Below are positions 1-9,399 of a stretch of 64,000 nucleotides of DNA, piece by piece. The notes beneath the pieces were generated by a model. The model had not been told where the DNA came from. It searched no databases and saw only the letters and a list, made by a program, of their open reading frames with translations. Position 1 is the stretch's first letter. Each line of letters starts with the position of its first letter. The position numbers and the translations under genes were made by a program. The stretch comes from Cololabis saira (taxonomy: Eukaryota > Chordata > Actinopteri > Beloniformes > Belonidae), in NCBI RefSeq assembly GCF_033807715.1, contig NC_084599.1:27936125-28000124 (forward strand), in the 5' to 3' direction.

Positions 1-22
1 GACCTCCTTTCTCTCCCCCCTC

Positions 23-1061
23 TTGGGTTGGAGGAGGAGGAAGGTGAGGTCGATGTGGAGACCGTCTTCTCTGACGACGATTTCTTGTGGGCAAAGGGAG
101 GTCGGCACAGGAGATGGAAGCTCTTTGGTCCCACATTTCGATGAGGTTATTGGCAGGGCAGCCAGGGCTCTGGGTGTGCCCCCCCCTGACGATCCTATGG
201 CGCCCACCTCTCGGTTTGAGGAGGACATGGAGGTTCGCCCCGTACCGGTGCGGGTGCCCCTCCTACCTGACTTCGAAGAACTGGTGTGCAGACAGTTTAC
301 TTCACCGGCAGCCGCGCACAAGTGGTCTGGGTCGTGTCGCAGGTTTTCGAACATGAATGGCAGGGATCGTGTTGACTGCGGGCCGCTCCCTCAGGTGGAT
401 CCAGCTCTCTCTCCTCTCATTTCTCCCTCCGACTCCATTCTTGGCAAAGCCACCTGTTCCAGCAAGAATTGTAGAGTCATGGATGGCCTGCTTGCTAAGC
501 TGCACGGAGCTATGGCTACTCAGACCCGTCTGGCGAATACAGGGGCCATTATGTCCCTCTACCTTCGTGACCTGTCCAAGGAGGTGCAGGAGGGTCCTGG
601 GGGTTCCAACATTGCGGGTGAGCTTCGGACAGCTTCCTCAGTCCTCTCTTCAATTATGAAGGAGCAGGCGGTGGCTACAGGCAGAGCCTTAGCATCCTTT
701 TGGGTTGCTAGACGCCACTTATGGCTGTCCCAGTCTCAGCTCCAGCAAAGTGATCGGGACTGTTTGGTTAAGTTACCGGTGGAACCTTCAGCCAATGTTT
801 GGTTCAAATGCAGCTCAGTTGTTGCAGCAGGCACGGGACAATCGCTGCTGCGCATGAGAGGTGTCGGGCCTCTGCAGGTGCTCCAGGGAAGGGTTCAGGC
901 GGGCAAGAACAGCCATCCGTCCTCCAACACTAGAGGCCCCAACATGGGGATCAGGGGTCCTCAGGCCCCAGCTGGAGGCTTTTCGTCGGCGTAACTCTCG
1001 CCATCGGGGGAACAGAGGGGGACCAGCTCAGGGGTCCTCCAAGCGCCCACCCCCCTCCTGA
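23..1061 (+). pseudogene. DIRS gag-like ORF, frameshifted
   Basis: A 323-residue open frame runs from 23 to 994. Residues about 150-250 resemble the capsid-like part of fish DIRS gag, with the segments MDGLLAKLHGAMATQTR and SLYLRDLSKEVQ and the alpha-helical HLWLSQSQLQQSDRDCL. Near base 796 the homologous reading moves to the third frame, where alanine- and glutamine-rich residues continue, and a TGA follows at about 854. The open frame after 796 in the original register is therefore probably out of frame. An arginine- and proline-rich tail can be followed to 1061, which fits a nucleic-acid-binding gag C-terminus. The gag assignment rests on position before RT and on residue patterns; there is no zinc knuckle. 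Confidence 0.75.
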
Positions 1062-1114
1062 CTATTCCCAGACCTCGGCCTGCCAGCGGCCCCTGTGCGA
1101 GCTGTTGCAGGGAC

Positions 1115-2010
1115 GTGTGGTCGGCTTTGGGGGCGGACCCATGGGTGGTTTCCACCATGACCCATGGCTACCGCTTACAGTTTTCACACAGACCTCCTGT
1201 GGCGCGGTTGGCCACTTTCACTACTATGACCAACCCCCAACATGCAGAGGTTCTGCGGGAGGAGTTGTCCTCCCTTTTAGAAAAACACGCCATAAGGGAG
1301 GTTGAGTGCGGGGATCACCAGGCTGGGTTTTTTCCCGCTACTTCTTGGTCCCCAAGCGGGACGGGGGACTTCGTCCGATTCTGGACCTCAGGGGGCTCAA
1401 CAATTATCTTTGTCCCCTGAGGTGCAGGATGTTGACGATTCCCAGGGTGTGGCAAGCCATTACCATGGGGGACTGGTTTGTCACTATAGACCTCGAGGAT
1501 GTGTACTTCCAGATACCCATCTGGCAGGGGCACTGGCATTTCCTGAGGTTTGGCTTCGAGGGCAGACGGTTCGAGTTTCGGGTCCTGCCTTTCGGCATAT
1601 CCCTGGCTCCCCGGACATTTACCCAATGTATGGATGCGGTCCTCGCACCCATGAGGCTGCAGAGGCTCTGCATCCTCAATTATCTCGACGATTGGCTGGT
1701 CTGTGCGGTCTCGGAGGAGCTATGCTGCCACCACGTGGCCCTGCTTCTGGAGCACATTCAAACCCTGGGTCTGCGCTTGAATTACAAGAAGAGCAAGCTC
1801 CAGCCTTCCCAGGTGACAACCTTCCTGGGCACGGTTCTGGACTCCAGGAGGACGGTTATCATGCTGACTCTGGAGAGGCAGCAGGCCTTCACGGTCTGCC
1901 TCAGCCACTTTCAGCTGCACTCTCGGGTCAGCTGGGGGCTCTGCCTTCGTCTCATGGGCCTGATGCCAGCCATGGTGCAGGTTCTCCCTCTTGCCCTCCT
2001 GTATATGTGA
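1115..2010 (+). pseudogene. DIRS reverse transcriptase domain
   Basis: The reverse transcriptase copies the element RNA. The connector (SSLLEKHAIREVE) reads in one frame up to about 1303, then the frame shifts by one and RT continues from 1306. Visible RT blocks are RYFLVPKRDGGLRPILDLR (fingers), FVTIDLEDVYFQIPI (first catalytic Asp, about 1480-1515), FRVLPFGISLAPRTFTQ, and the catalytic box YLDDW at 1681-1695. The YLDDW form and the PKRDGGLRPILDLR block are typical of the DIRS and Ty3-like RT family. The frame ends at a TGA at 2008-2010, and the same frame reopens afterwards into RNase H, so this is a point nonsense mutation rather than a real terminus. A longer overlapping frame at 1302-2651 is only a shadow. 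Confidence 0.9.
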
Positions 2011-2572
2011 CCTGTCCAATGGTGCCTGCTGGGCTTGGGCCTGTGTCCACAGATGTCCCGCCAGATCACAGTTGTGGTTTCTCGGAGGCTCCACAAGGCC
2101 CTCTCCTGGTGGAGGGATCCGGCCAATGTGGCGAACGGGAGTGCTCTGGGACCGGTGGTGTATCGCCAACTGGTATTCACAGATGCATCCCAAATAGGCT
2201 GGGGCGTTGTCCACGAAGGCTGTGGGGTCAACAGCCGCTGGAGCGGTCGCTGGATGTCCCAGCACATAAACGTCTTGGAGCTGACAGCTGTCCTTTTAGC
2301 ACTCCGACAGTTCCTGCCAAGATTAAGAGGTCACCATGTCATCGTCAGGACCGACAGCACAGTAGTAGCGGCCTATATCAACAGACAGGAGGGTCTGGGC
2401 TCCCCCTTCCTATGCAAGCTGGCAACCACACTGTGGCAGTGGGTTCACCCCCTCTTCTGTTCGCTCAGGGCTTTGCACGTGCCGGGACCGTTGAACATGG
2501 CAGCAGATCTCATGTCGAGAGGAGGGCCGACACCGGGGGAGTGGAGACTCCATCCTCAGGTGGTCGAGGATC
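2011..2572 (+). pseudogene. DIRS RNase H domain
   Basis: This continues in the same frame as RT after one in-frame TGA. The RNase H fold is shown by VFTDASQIGWGVV (first catalytic Asp, about 2173-2212), LELTAVLLALRQF (the conserved Glu helix), VIVRTDSTVVAAYINRQEG (second Asp) and LHVPGPLNMAADLMSRG, which carries the last acidic residue. All expected acidic positions appear present, so the domain itself is little damaged. At about 2568-2572, just after HPQVVED, the meaningful frame moves to the next register, consistent with a small indel. Confidence 0.9.
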
Positions 2573-2974
2573 CGGCGTCGCTTCGGCAGGGCGGACGTCG
2601 ACCTGTTTTCTTCCAGGGAGGCGACGCATTGTCGCCTCTTCTTTTCGCTGAAGAACGACAATCCTCCCCTGGGGTGGGATGCATTGGCGCACCCAGGGCC
2701 TCGGGGCGTTCTCTATGCCTTCCCTCCGTTCACTTTTCTCCAGCCTCTCCTTCACAGGATTCAGGTGGAAGGGGTGAGGCTGATTCTGGTGGCTCCTCTT
2801 TGGCCCCACATGCTATGGTTTTCGGCAATTCCACCTCTCCTGGACGGCACACCATGGGTTCTCCCGCTTCGGCGGGACCTGCTGTCCCAGGCGAGCGGAG
2901 CCCTGTTCCACCCCTTCCCACCGGGGCTCAGACCGTTGGCCTGGCCCCTGAGAGGGACGGGCTCCTGGCTTTAG
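2573..2974 (+). pseudogene. DIRS methyltransferase-like region
   Basis: Between RNase H and recombinase many DIRS elements carry a region related to phage DNA N6-adenine methyltransferases. Here the second frame gives the pattern RRFGRADVDLFSSREATHC, then DNPPLGWDALAHP, LYAFPPFTFLQPLLHRI and LILVAPLWPHMLW, which match that DIRS region in order. The LYAFPP box occupies the place of the DPPY-type motif of adenine methyltransferases, so catalytic activity cannot be assumed. The frame ends with a stop at 2972-2974, and the following recombinase is read in the first frame from about 2950. Confidence 0.7.
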
Positions 2975-3903
2975 GCTTGCCGGAGTCTGTGGTGAAGACT
3001 GTGCAAGCGGCCCGGGCACCTTCCACTAGGGCTGCCTACTCATACCGTTCGGGGGTATTTACCACTTGGTGTGGGGCTCACCAGATGGATCCCTATTCAG
3101 CCATCGCCCGGGGCATCCTGTCATTCTTCGTGTCGGTGAGCATGCATTGTCTCCCGATGATTGCTCCTTGATTTCCCGGTTCCTTAAGGGTGCCCAGAGG
3201 CTTGCGGTTCGTAGGACTGGACCTTCGGTCCCTCCTTGGGATTTGGATATCGTCCTTGGTGCACTTCAGCATTCCCCCTTTGAGCCCCTTGGGGTTGCTG
3301 ATTTACAATGGCTTTCCCTAAAAACTGCGTTTCTGCTGGCTGTGACTTCTGCCAGGAGGGTGAGCGAGCTCCATGCACTGTCCGTTCACATTGACTGCTG
3401 CAGGTTCCTGCCAGATGGCTCGGGGGTTGTCCTCCGCCCCAACCCAGCATTCCTGCCTAAGGTTCTGTCTGAGTTCCATCTGTCCCAGACGGTCGAGCTG
3501 CGCTCACTCTCCTCTTCTGAGGTGGGACAGACAACTCTTGCCAATGCTGTGCCCTGTCAGAGCCTTGACGGAGTACATACGGTGCACGCAGGCCATCAGG
3601 AAGACCGATCAGCTTTTTGTTTGTTTGAGCTGTTTGGGCAGACCCTTATCTAAGTCTCGACTGTCCCACCGGATTGTGGACGCAATTCAGAAGGCTTATG
3701 TGCTCTCAGGTGTGCCTGTCCCGTTCGGGCGCACTCGACACGTGGTGTGGCCACCTCATGGGCCTTGTAGCGAGGGGCCTCTCCCGCTACCATCTGTGCA
3801 ACAGCCACATGGTCATCTCAGTCCACGTTTTCATGTTTTTACCGTCTGAATGTTACAGCCAGCCCCTCCTTTGGTGAGCGGGTGCTGGGTGTGACTCAAC
3901 GAT
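2948..3903 (+). pseudogene. DIRS tyrosine recombinase, internally deleted and frameshifted
   Basis: This enzyme would integrate the circular DNA intermediate. The N-terminal core-binding part reads ALGLPESVVKTVQAARAPS and TRAAYSYRSGVFTTWC (about 2970-3075). Much of the core-binding domain expected after about 3115 is missing. In another frame the sequence resumes with RFLKGAQRL and FLLAVTSARRVSELHALSV, which contains the first catalytic Arg (about 3325-3390). A further shift near 3525 gives the segment LTEYIRCTQAIRKTDQLFV. Near 3723 another shift gives the H-x-x-R box (RAHSTRGVA), then a TAG at 3768, and the FYRLNV segment with the candidate nucleophilic Tyr (about 3835-3850). The element end TAG lies at about 3903. 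Confidence 0.85.
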
Positions 3904-3929
3904 AGGCGGCTGCATGCCTGTTTCCTTTG

Positions 3930-4110
3930 TTGTCTCCTTCGGTCAGCTTGGCGTCTTGCGGGCTGATCTGAGCGGCCGCTCCGTTCTTGACTTTTTGTTT
4001 GGTTTCTTTTGGTCAGTCTTGCGACTTGTGGACTGTCCTGAGCGGCCCATCTGCCTCTCAGGCTCGGCCTTTGCGTCTTGCGGGGCCTTGTCCTGATTGG
4101 TATGTAAATA
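3930..4110 (+). repeat. Short imperfect tandem repeats in the DIRS 3' region
   Basis: Three diverged units of roughly 60 bp each begin with TCTTGCG and contain GGACTGTCCTGAGCGGCC-like sequence, near 3953, 4017 and 4076. They lie between the recombinase and the right terminal repeat, where DIRS elements carry noncoding sequence. No function is evident. Confidence 0.5.
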
Positions 4111-4229
4111 GTGTAGAAGAATAAGAGTTTTCACTTTTTGGTGGACTTGGCTTGTGGGCTGCACCGTCTCCTCACGGGGTATCTTAAAGAGTTCCCCGCA
4201 CATATGAAATATGTAACGGAGTGGAGAGA

Positions 4230-6244
4230 TACGTGACCTGGGTTTTACCTCTGCAGATGTTGATTTCCTTGCTAGTAACACTGGTGATTTGTTGCATTCA
4301 GCTTTAGATGAAGTTGCTCCTTTGAAAAGGAGGGTTTCTAGCCACAGGAGCTTAACTCCCTGGTATAATTCAGATATCCGCATGTTGAAACAAAACGTGC
4401 ATAAAATGGAAAGGAAGTGGTCCTCTTGTAAGTCTGTAGACTCCTATCGTGAATGGAAAGATATTCTAATAGTATATAATAAAGCCATTCGCAAAGCCAG
4501 AACAGCTTATTATTCAACGTTGATAGAGGATAACAAAAGTAACCCACGTTTTCTGTTCAGCACTGTAGCCAGGCTGACAAAGAGTCCCAACTCTGTTGAG
4601 CCATGCATTCCTGCAGCTCTCAGTAGTGAAGACTTTATGAGCTTCTTTAACAGTAAAATCACGAGAATTAGAGAAGAAATCAACCAGCCGGTTGTGGGCG
4701 TTTCTTCAGCTTTAGCGACGTCCCTAGGCTCTGACTTGACTCTAGACTGTTTTGATCCTATAGACCTCCCTGAGCTGACCTCACTCGTCAATAGAACCAA
4801 GTCAACCACATGTAGGTTAGACCCCATCCCGACTAGACTATTCAAAAATGTTTTTTGAAAATCAACCTATCCCTAAACTTAGGATATGTACCACAGGTTT
4901 TCAATGTTGCAGTAATTTAACCTTTACTTAAAAAACCTTCTCTTGACCCAGACACCTTAGCTTATTATAGACCAATTTCCGACCTTCCATTTGTTTCTAA
5001 AATTCTGGAAAAGGCCGTTTCAAGCCAGCTATGTGACTATTTGTATAGAAATTATCTGTTTGAAGTCTTTAGGTCAGGGTTCAGAATGCATCATAGCACA
5101 GAGACAGCACTGGTTCGAGTCACGAATTACCTTCTTATGCCCTCAGATAAGGGATTAGTGTCCATACTGGTTCTACTGGACCTCAGTGCTGCTTTTGACA
5201 CTGTAGATCATGGCATTTTACTGCACAGGTTAGAGCATGTTGTTGGGATTAAAAGGGACAGCTCTACATTGGTTTAAATCATATCTATCTGACAGGTTCC
5301 AGTTTGTTCATGTACATGAGGTTTCTTCAGAACAGTAAAGGGTCTGTTATGGTGTTCCGCAGGGTTCTGTGCTAGGGCCAATCTTGTTCAGTTTATACAT
5401 GCAGCAATTGGGAAGTATAATCCAGAATCACGGCATACACTCATTGTTATGCTGATGATACGCAGCTCTATTTAGCTATGAGGCCGGATGAAACAGAACC
5501 GTTAGTTAAACTTCAGGCATGTCTTAGGGACATCAAGGACTGGATGTCCAGAAATTTCAGGTTATCATTCTTGGTCCAGAGCATCTTAGGAAGGGATTAG
5601 ATGGTGTTGCGATGGCTTCCAGTGCAACTGTGAGAAACCTTGGTGTTGTTTTCGATCAGGATTTGTCGTTTAAACCATACGTCAATCAGGTTTGTAAAAT
5701 AGCATTTTTCCATCTCCGTAATATTGCAAAGATTAGGAAAATCCTCTCGCAGAGTGATGCAGAAAAACTAGTTCATGCGTTTGTATCTTCTAGACTAGAT
5801 TACTGTAATGTGTTGTTAGCAGGATGTCCAAGTAATTTGCTGAATAGGCTCCAGCCGATCCAAAATGCAGCAGCATGAGTACTGACAGGAATTAGCAGGA
5901 GAGACCACGTCTCTCCAGTGTTAGCGTCGCTCCATTGGTTACCCGTAAAATTCAGAATCCAATTAAAAATTTTATTACTTGTGTATAAAGCCCAAAACGG
6001 CTTAGCTCCGCATTATTTGCAAGACCTGATAGTGCCTTATGTTCCTGTCAGAGCTCTCCGTTCTCAGAGTGCAGGTTTACTCGTAGTTCCTAGACTATCC
6101 AAATGTAGATTTGGAGGGCGGGCGTTCTGCTATCAGGCACCATTACTATGGAACCAACTTCCAATCTGGGTTAAGGAGGCTGACACCACCTCCACCTTTA
6201 AAACTAAACTTAAAACCTTTCTGTTTAGTAAAGCCTATAATTAG
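4230..6244 (+). pseudogene. LINE ORF2 remnant: inter-domain, reverse transcriptase and C-terminus
   Basis: The copy begins after the endonuclease. The first frame (4289-4858) has the linker with LTPWYNSDIRMLKQNVHKME and FLFSTVARLTKSP. RT pieces follow in different frames: YYRPISDLPFVSKILEKAV (about 4960-5020), LVLLDLSAAFDTVDHGIL (about 5175-5222), [15 protein letters not shown] (about 5355-5400) and the catalytic YADDTQLY (about 5450-5475). The C-terminal third reads NLGVVFDQDLSFKPYVNQV, SRLDYCNVLLAGCP and LASLHWLPVKFRIQLKIL, with a TGA at 5876, and ends at TAA 6242-6244. At least four frameshifts or stops make it nonfunctional. Confidence 0.9.
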
Positions 6245-6500
6245 TGTTTAGTAAACCTCAAGCTGGTGTTGGAAAATCTCTAGGTAGTGTAAACTTTAGT
6301 GTGTTAGAGTCAGTATTCATAGTTGCCCTTTATAGAACAAGACTATAATAGTTAGTCTCAAATATAGCTTTGTGGTATGCTGCTATAGGCCTATGCTACA
6401 AGGGGGCACCAACATGATCCACTGGGTGGTGCCTCTCACCCTTCTTCTCCTCTCCTCTTCCCTTCCTCTCTTCTCCATTTCCATTTTTATTTATTATAAG

Positions 6501-6728
6501 CAGGGGTGCACACAAGCCGGGACTCAAGGGCTAGTGTACTTCATGTTTTAGATGTTACCCGGTCTTCAACACACCTGATTCTAATCACTGGTCGTCATCA
6601 ACATGTCATCAAGGTTTACATAACTCTGTTGGTGACACAGCCTTGTCTATCAGGGTTGTGTTGAGGCAGGGAAACATCTAAAACGTGCAGTAGACTGGCC
6701 GTCGAGTCCCGGCTTGTGCGCACCCCTG
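6501..6728. mobile_element. hAT-type MITE, 228 bp, perfect 8-bp target duplication
   Basis: The termini are CAGGGGTGCACACAAGCCGG at the left and its near-complement CCGGCTTGTGCGCACCCCTG at the right. The element is flanked on both sides by ATTATAAG (6493-6500 and 6729-6736), a perfect 8-bp duplication as made by hAT transposases. It has no ORF and lies in the LINE 3' UTR. A related element with the same CATGTTTTnGATGTTnCCC subterminal block is at 14628-14851. Confidence 0.9.
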
Positions 6729-7224
6729 ATTATAAGCATCTCATAGCTATCATTTTTGTCAATCGCTCCTGTAGTTTCTTGTGCTGGCCCCCCTTTTTTC
6801 TCTTTTGTGCATGTTTGCAGGCCGGAGCTTCGGGAGCTGCGTGCTGGCCTGCAGTCCCGGTCCCCCCCCACCCCCGGTCATCCCGTTGCTGCTTCCACCT
6901 GTCTGTGCCTCCCCCCTCCTCTGGTCATCCCGCTGCTGCTTCCACATGCCTGCTGTGTGCTGCTGATGTCCCTGACTCCCCCAGTCTGGCCTTCGGCAGG
7001 AGGGTCCCCCTTATGATCCTGGTCCTGCTCAAGGTTTCTTCCCTCCTAAAGGGGAGTTTTTCCTTGCCACTGTTTGGCTTAAGGCTTTTCTCCAACTAGG
7101 GGAGTTTTTACCTGCCATTGTTTATGTAATAATTGCTCGTGGGTCATGTTCTCGGTCTCTGGAAAGCGTCTAGAGACAACATCTGTTGTATTAGATGCTA
7201 TACAAATAAAATTGAATTGAATTG

Positions 7225-7248
7225 AATACGATAGAGAATGTTTGGTTA
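7225..7248 (+). mobile_element. Right-terminal remnant of the first DIRS element
   Basis: The sequence TACGATAGAGAATGTTTGGT follows the LINE tail directly. The same ATACGATAGAGAA string follows the DIRS terminal block at 12013-12070 without interruption. The GGTTAC at its end matches the GTAACC that starts the next DIRS-type unit. I infer that this is the last part of the DIRS right inverted repeat. Confidence 0.6.
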
Positions 7249-7493
7249 CCGTATTTTCACGACCATTCGGCGCACCGTGTGAAACGGCGCACCCTCAGTT
7301 TTGTGTGTCATTTTTGGATTTTAAACACACATACGGCGCACCGACCCAAAAGGCGCAGTCTACAGACACGGAGCTGCACACACGCGCGCTGCAAAACACA
7401 CACACACGCGCTGCAGAACACACACACAAGACTGCTTATTTAAAAATAGAGCGGGAGCAAAACTTAGTTTGATATTTTATTTCACTTTTCACA

Positions 7494-7752
7494 TCAATCA
7501 AACCCTTCAAAGTCTTCATCTTCTGTTTCCGCATTAAAGAATAAAAAAAAAACACCGGGTCGCCGCACATAAACCTGTCTCAGACACTCGATCATCTCTT
7601 CATCCATCCAGCCCTTTTCATTCGCCTTTATAATGACTCTGGCTGGAAAAGTCTCTTTTCTTTTAAAAATCACCATAGCCGGCAGTTTCTGTCCATCAGC
7701 GTGGCAGGCAAGCACAACAGTAAATAAACTTTTCATACCCCGTTGTGCTGCG
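7494..7752 (-). pseudogene. Pogo/Tigger DDE transposase fragment
   Basis: On the minus strand an open frame (7494-7994) contains SLFTVVLACHADGQKLPAMV, then IFKRKETFPARVII and KGWMDEEMIECLRQVYVRRP. This pattern is characteristic of the DDE_1 catalytic domain of pogo/Tigger transposases, between the first and second catalytic acidic residues. Only about 80 residues of the domain remain, out of a protein usually 400-600 residues long, and there is no DNA-binding part. The N-terminal half of the open frame is low-complexity GGAERDQ-type peptide from the minisatellite and is not transposase. Confidence 0.85.
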
Positions 7753-7755
7753 TAT

Positions 7756-7962
7756 CCCGACCGCGGTGGTCCCGGGTCCCGGTCCGCTCCCCCGCGGTGG
7801 TCCCAGGTCCCGGTCCGCTCCCCCGCGGTGGTCCTGGGTCCCGGTCCGCTCCGCTCCCCCGCGCTGGTCCTGGGTCCCGGGTCCCGCTCCGCTCCCCCGC
7901 GCTGGTCCCGCTCCGCTCCCCCGCGCTGGTCCCGCTCCGCTCCCCCGCGCTGGTCCCGGCTG
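7756..7962. repeat. GC-rich minisatellite inside the pogo-like element
   Basis: Units of about 20-35 bp built from CCGGTCCGCTCCCCCGCG and TGGTCCCGGGTCCC-like pieces are repeated six to eight times. It gives open frames on both strands that encode simple repeats, which explains several long ORFs here. The block is far GC-richer than any other part of the element. Confidence 0.85.
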
Positions 7963-8111
7963 CTCCCTTTACCGTTCTCATGGTGGCCGTCCACCTTACA
8001 TTACCGTAATACAGGTAATAGATATGGCGCACCGTTTCATTGGGCGCGCGGCACATTTAAAAAAAAAAAAGAAGAATTTTATGTGCGCCTTATGGTCGCG
8101 AAAATACGGTA

Positions 8112-8382
8112 CTTGTAACCTTGGTTCTCTGAGTGAAGAGACTATCTCTCCAGCTTTCAGGCCGCTCGGAGACATGTTTCGATCATACTATCACTGGTTA
8201 CACGCCAGCACAGGTGCTTTATAGGTAAACCTGAGGGCGTGACCAGGCAAGCCGGTGTGTCGTAAAGAAATACCCACGTACCTTGACAGCAGGGGGGTTC
8301 ATTCCCCGTACATATGAAATATGTAACGGAGTGGCGAGATTGTCTCTTCACTCAGAGAACCAAGCGTAGTAACCAAACGATT
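8112..8382 (+). mobile_element. Short internally deleted DIRS-type unit with inverted ends
   Basis: The left end reads TGTAACCTTGGTTCTCTGAG and continues with AGAGACTATCTC. The right end (8335-8376) is its near-complement, GATTGTCTCTTCACTCAGAG, then AACCAAGCGTAGTAACC. Just inside the right end is the block CATATGAAATATGTAACGGA, shared with the DIRS termini at 4200 and 12020. There is no coding sequence between the ends, only about 190 bp. It looks like a DIRS deletion derivative. Confidence 0.65.
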
Positions 8383-9399
8383 TCATTGGTCAGTATGAAG
8401 GTGTTCTATTGGCTGTGGAACTTGTACTGCATTATCCCACAACAATCCAAGTGACAGAGTAAAATCTGAAAGGACAAGTTATGCAAGCGAGCAGAAAAAA
8501 CCAGAGAGCAGAGAGGAGGGTCTGAGACTTCAGAAACTAAGGTTTGTGTAAGCAGCCGTGGATCTGAGGGCAGAACAAAAAAAAATTTTCTACATGCAAG
8601 CAGGGACTTTTGATTTTGAGCACAGTTTTGAAAGAGAGCAGTACGATATCTAAATGCGAAAAAGCAGACTAATGCTCTCCAATTTAAATAGTATGCTATT
8701 GATTAAAGACAGTAGAATGCCCCCTTATTCCACTAGTGCTCTGAAAGCTTAAAAAAAAAAGTCAACAGTTTGCTATAAGCTGACAGAAGTGCTTTCTATA
8801 CACTTCCACTCGCTGTTGGGTTAAGCGTCTATATGTTGTTATGGAGTGCAGCGGAGCAAAGAGGCCTTATCGAGGCCTGAGCTGTGAGTTAAGTCTTGGT
8901 AGCTAGTGAGGTGAAAATGACTTGAAGCACCTCGACATACTATCAATATTGACAAAAGACAACGTGGTTCAAGGGGCAAAATACACAGCTATCCACGGAA
9001 TATCGTGAAGCCAGCTAAAAGGTCTTTTTTGATGAGCAACTCAACCTTTAAATATCAGACTGTGTATGTGTATAATGATGAAATCATTGTCCATGATATG
9101 GATCTATATTTAATGAGTTTTGCTGAACCCACTCATTTGTCATTCCAAGTAATTAAAAAAAAAGTTTGATAACAATCTGAAGTTCATGTCTAGCAGCATG
9201 GCAGCAATTAAATGTAAATTGTTTTGAGAAAAACAGAAAATGTTGCCTCAGATTCTTTTAATAAGCATGTACCTGAACTTTAAAACTAATTAAAATTTTT
9301 AACTTTCTATTACCTATCGATAATGGACAGTTAGAGAGAGATGATTTTAAGTATATATTAAACTCTAACAAATGGGTCTTAAGTAGGAAGTAGTATTAC
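8383..9399. other. No gene recognised
   Basis: AT-rich sequence with short A and T runs and many stops in all frames. Fragments such as the inverted pair GAGAGCA…TGCTCTC near 8633-8680 suggest old repeats, but no family could be named. Confidence 0.5.

Larger units (their letters stand above)
1..4229 (+). mobile_element. DIRS-type tyrosine-recombinase retrotransposon, 5' end outside window
   Basis: In order on the plus strand are a gag-like region, reverse transcriptase, RNase H, a methyltransferase-like region and a tyrosine recombinase. That order is the hallmark of DIRS elements, which integrate by recombinase and end in inverted repeats rather than LTRs. The block is clearly GC-richer than the AT-rich sequence after 8.4 kb. 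It has several frameshifts and stops, so it is not autonomous. The right end is cut at about 4229, inside the terminal repeat (around 4197-4229), by a LINE; the last terminal bases reappear at 7225-7248. The left terminus lies before base 1. Confidence 0.9.
4230..7224 (+). mobile_element. CR1-group LINE (L2/Rex1-type), 5'-truncated, inserted in the DIRS end
   Basis: A non-LTR retrotransposon of about 3 kb. Coding sequence runs to about 6244, followed by a 3' UTR ending in the tandem ATTGAATTGAATTGAA tail found on many fish L2/Rex1-type LINEs, after a GATGCTATACAAATAAA block. The left edge falls in the middle of the DIRS terminal repeat (…GTGGAGAGATA), and DIRS sequence resumes after the tail as ATACGATAGAGAA. 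The uninterrupted DIRS order is seen in another copy at 12013-12070, so the LINE is the younger of the two. The clade within the CR1 group is uncertain. Confidence 0.85.
7249..8109 (-). mobile_element. Pogo/Tigger-like DNA transposon, non-autonomous, TA target site
   Basis: The ends are CCGTATTTTCACGACCATTC on the left and, on the right, the complement of CCGTATTTTCGCGACCATAA, each flanked by TA (7247-7248 and 8110-8111). Repeated GGCGCAC motifs lie inside both ends. Between them are a fragment of a DDE transposase on the minus strand and a GC-rich minisatellite. TA duplication, terminal sequence and transposase type agree on the pogo/Tigger branch of Tc1/mariner. The element entered exactly between the DIRS right end and the next DIRS-type left end. 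Confidence 0.85.

Noticed and set aside
1720..2265. Minus-strand ORF of 181 residues over the RT
   Set aside because: Shadow of the plus-strand RT/RNase H; no own motifs.
1302..2651. 449-residue plus-strand ORF
   Set aside because: It overlaps RT and RNase H in another frame and has no domain pattern; GC-rich sequence gives few stops.
7633..8224. Overlapping plus-strand ORFs of about 160 residues
   Set aside because: They are translations of the GC-rich minisatellite (RSAPPRW-type repeats).
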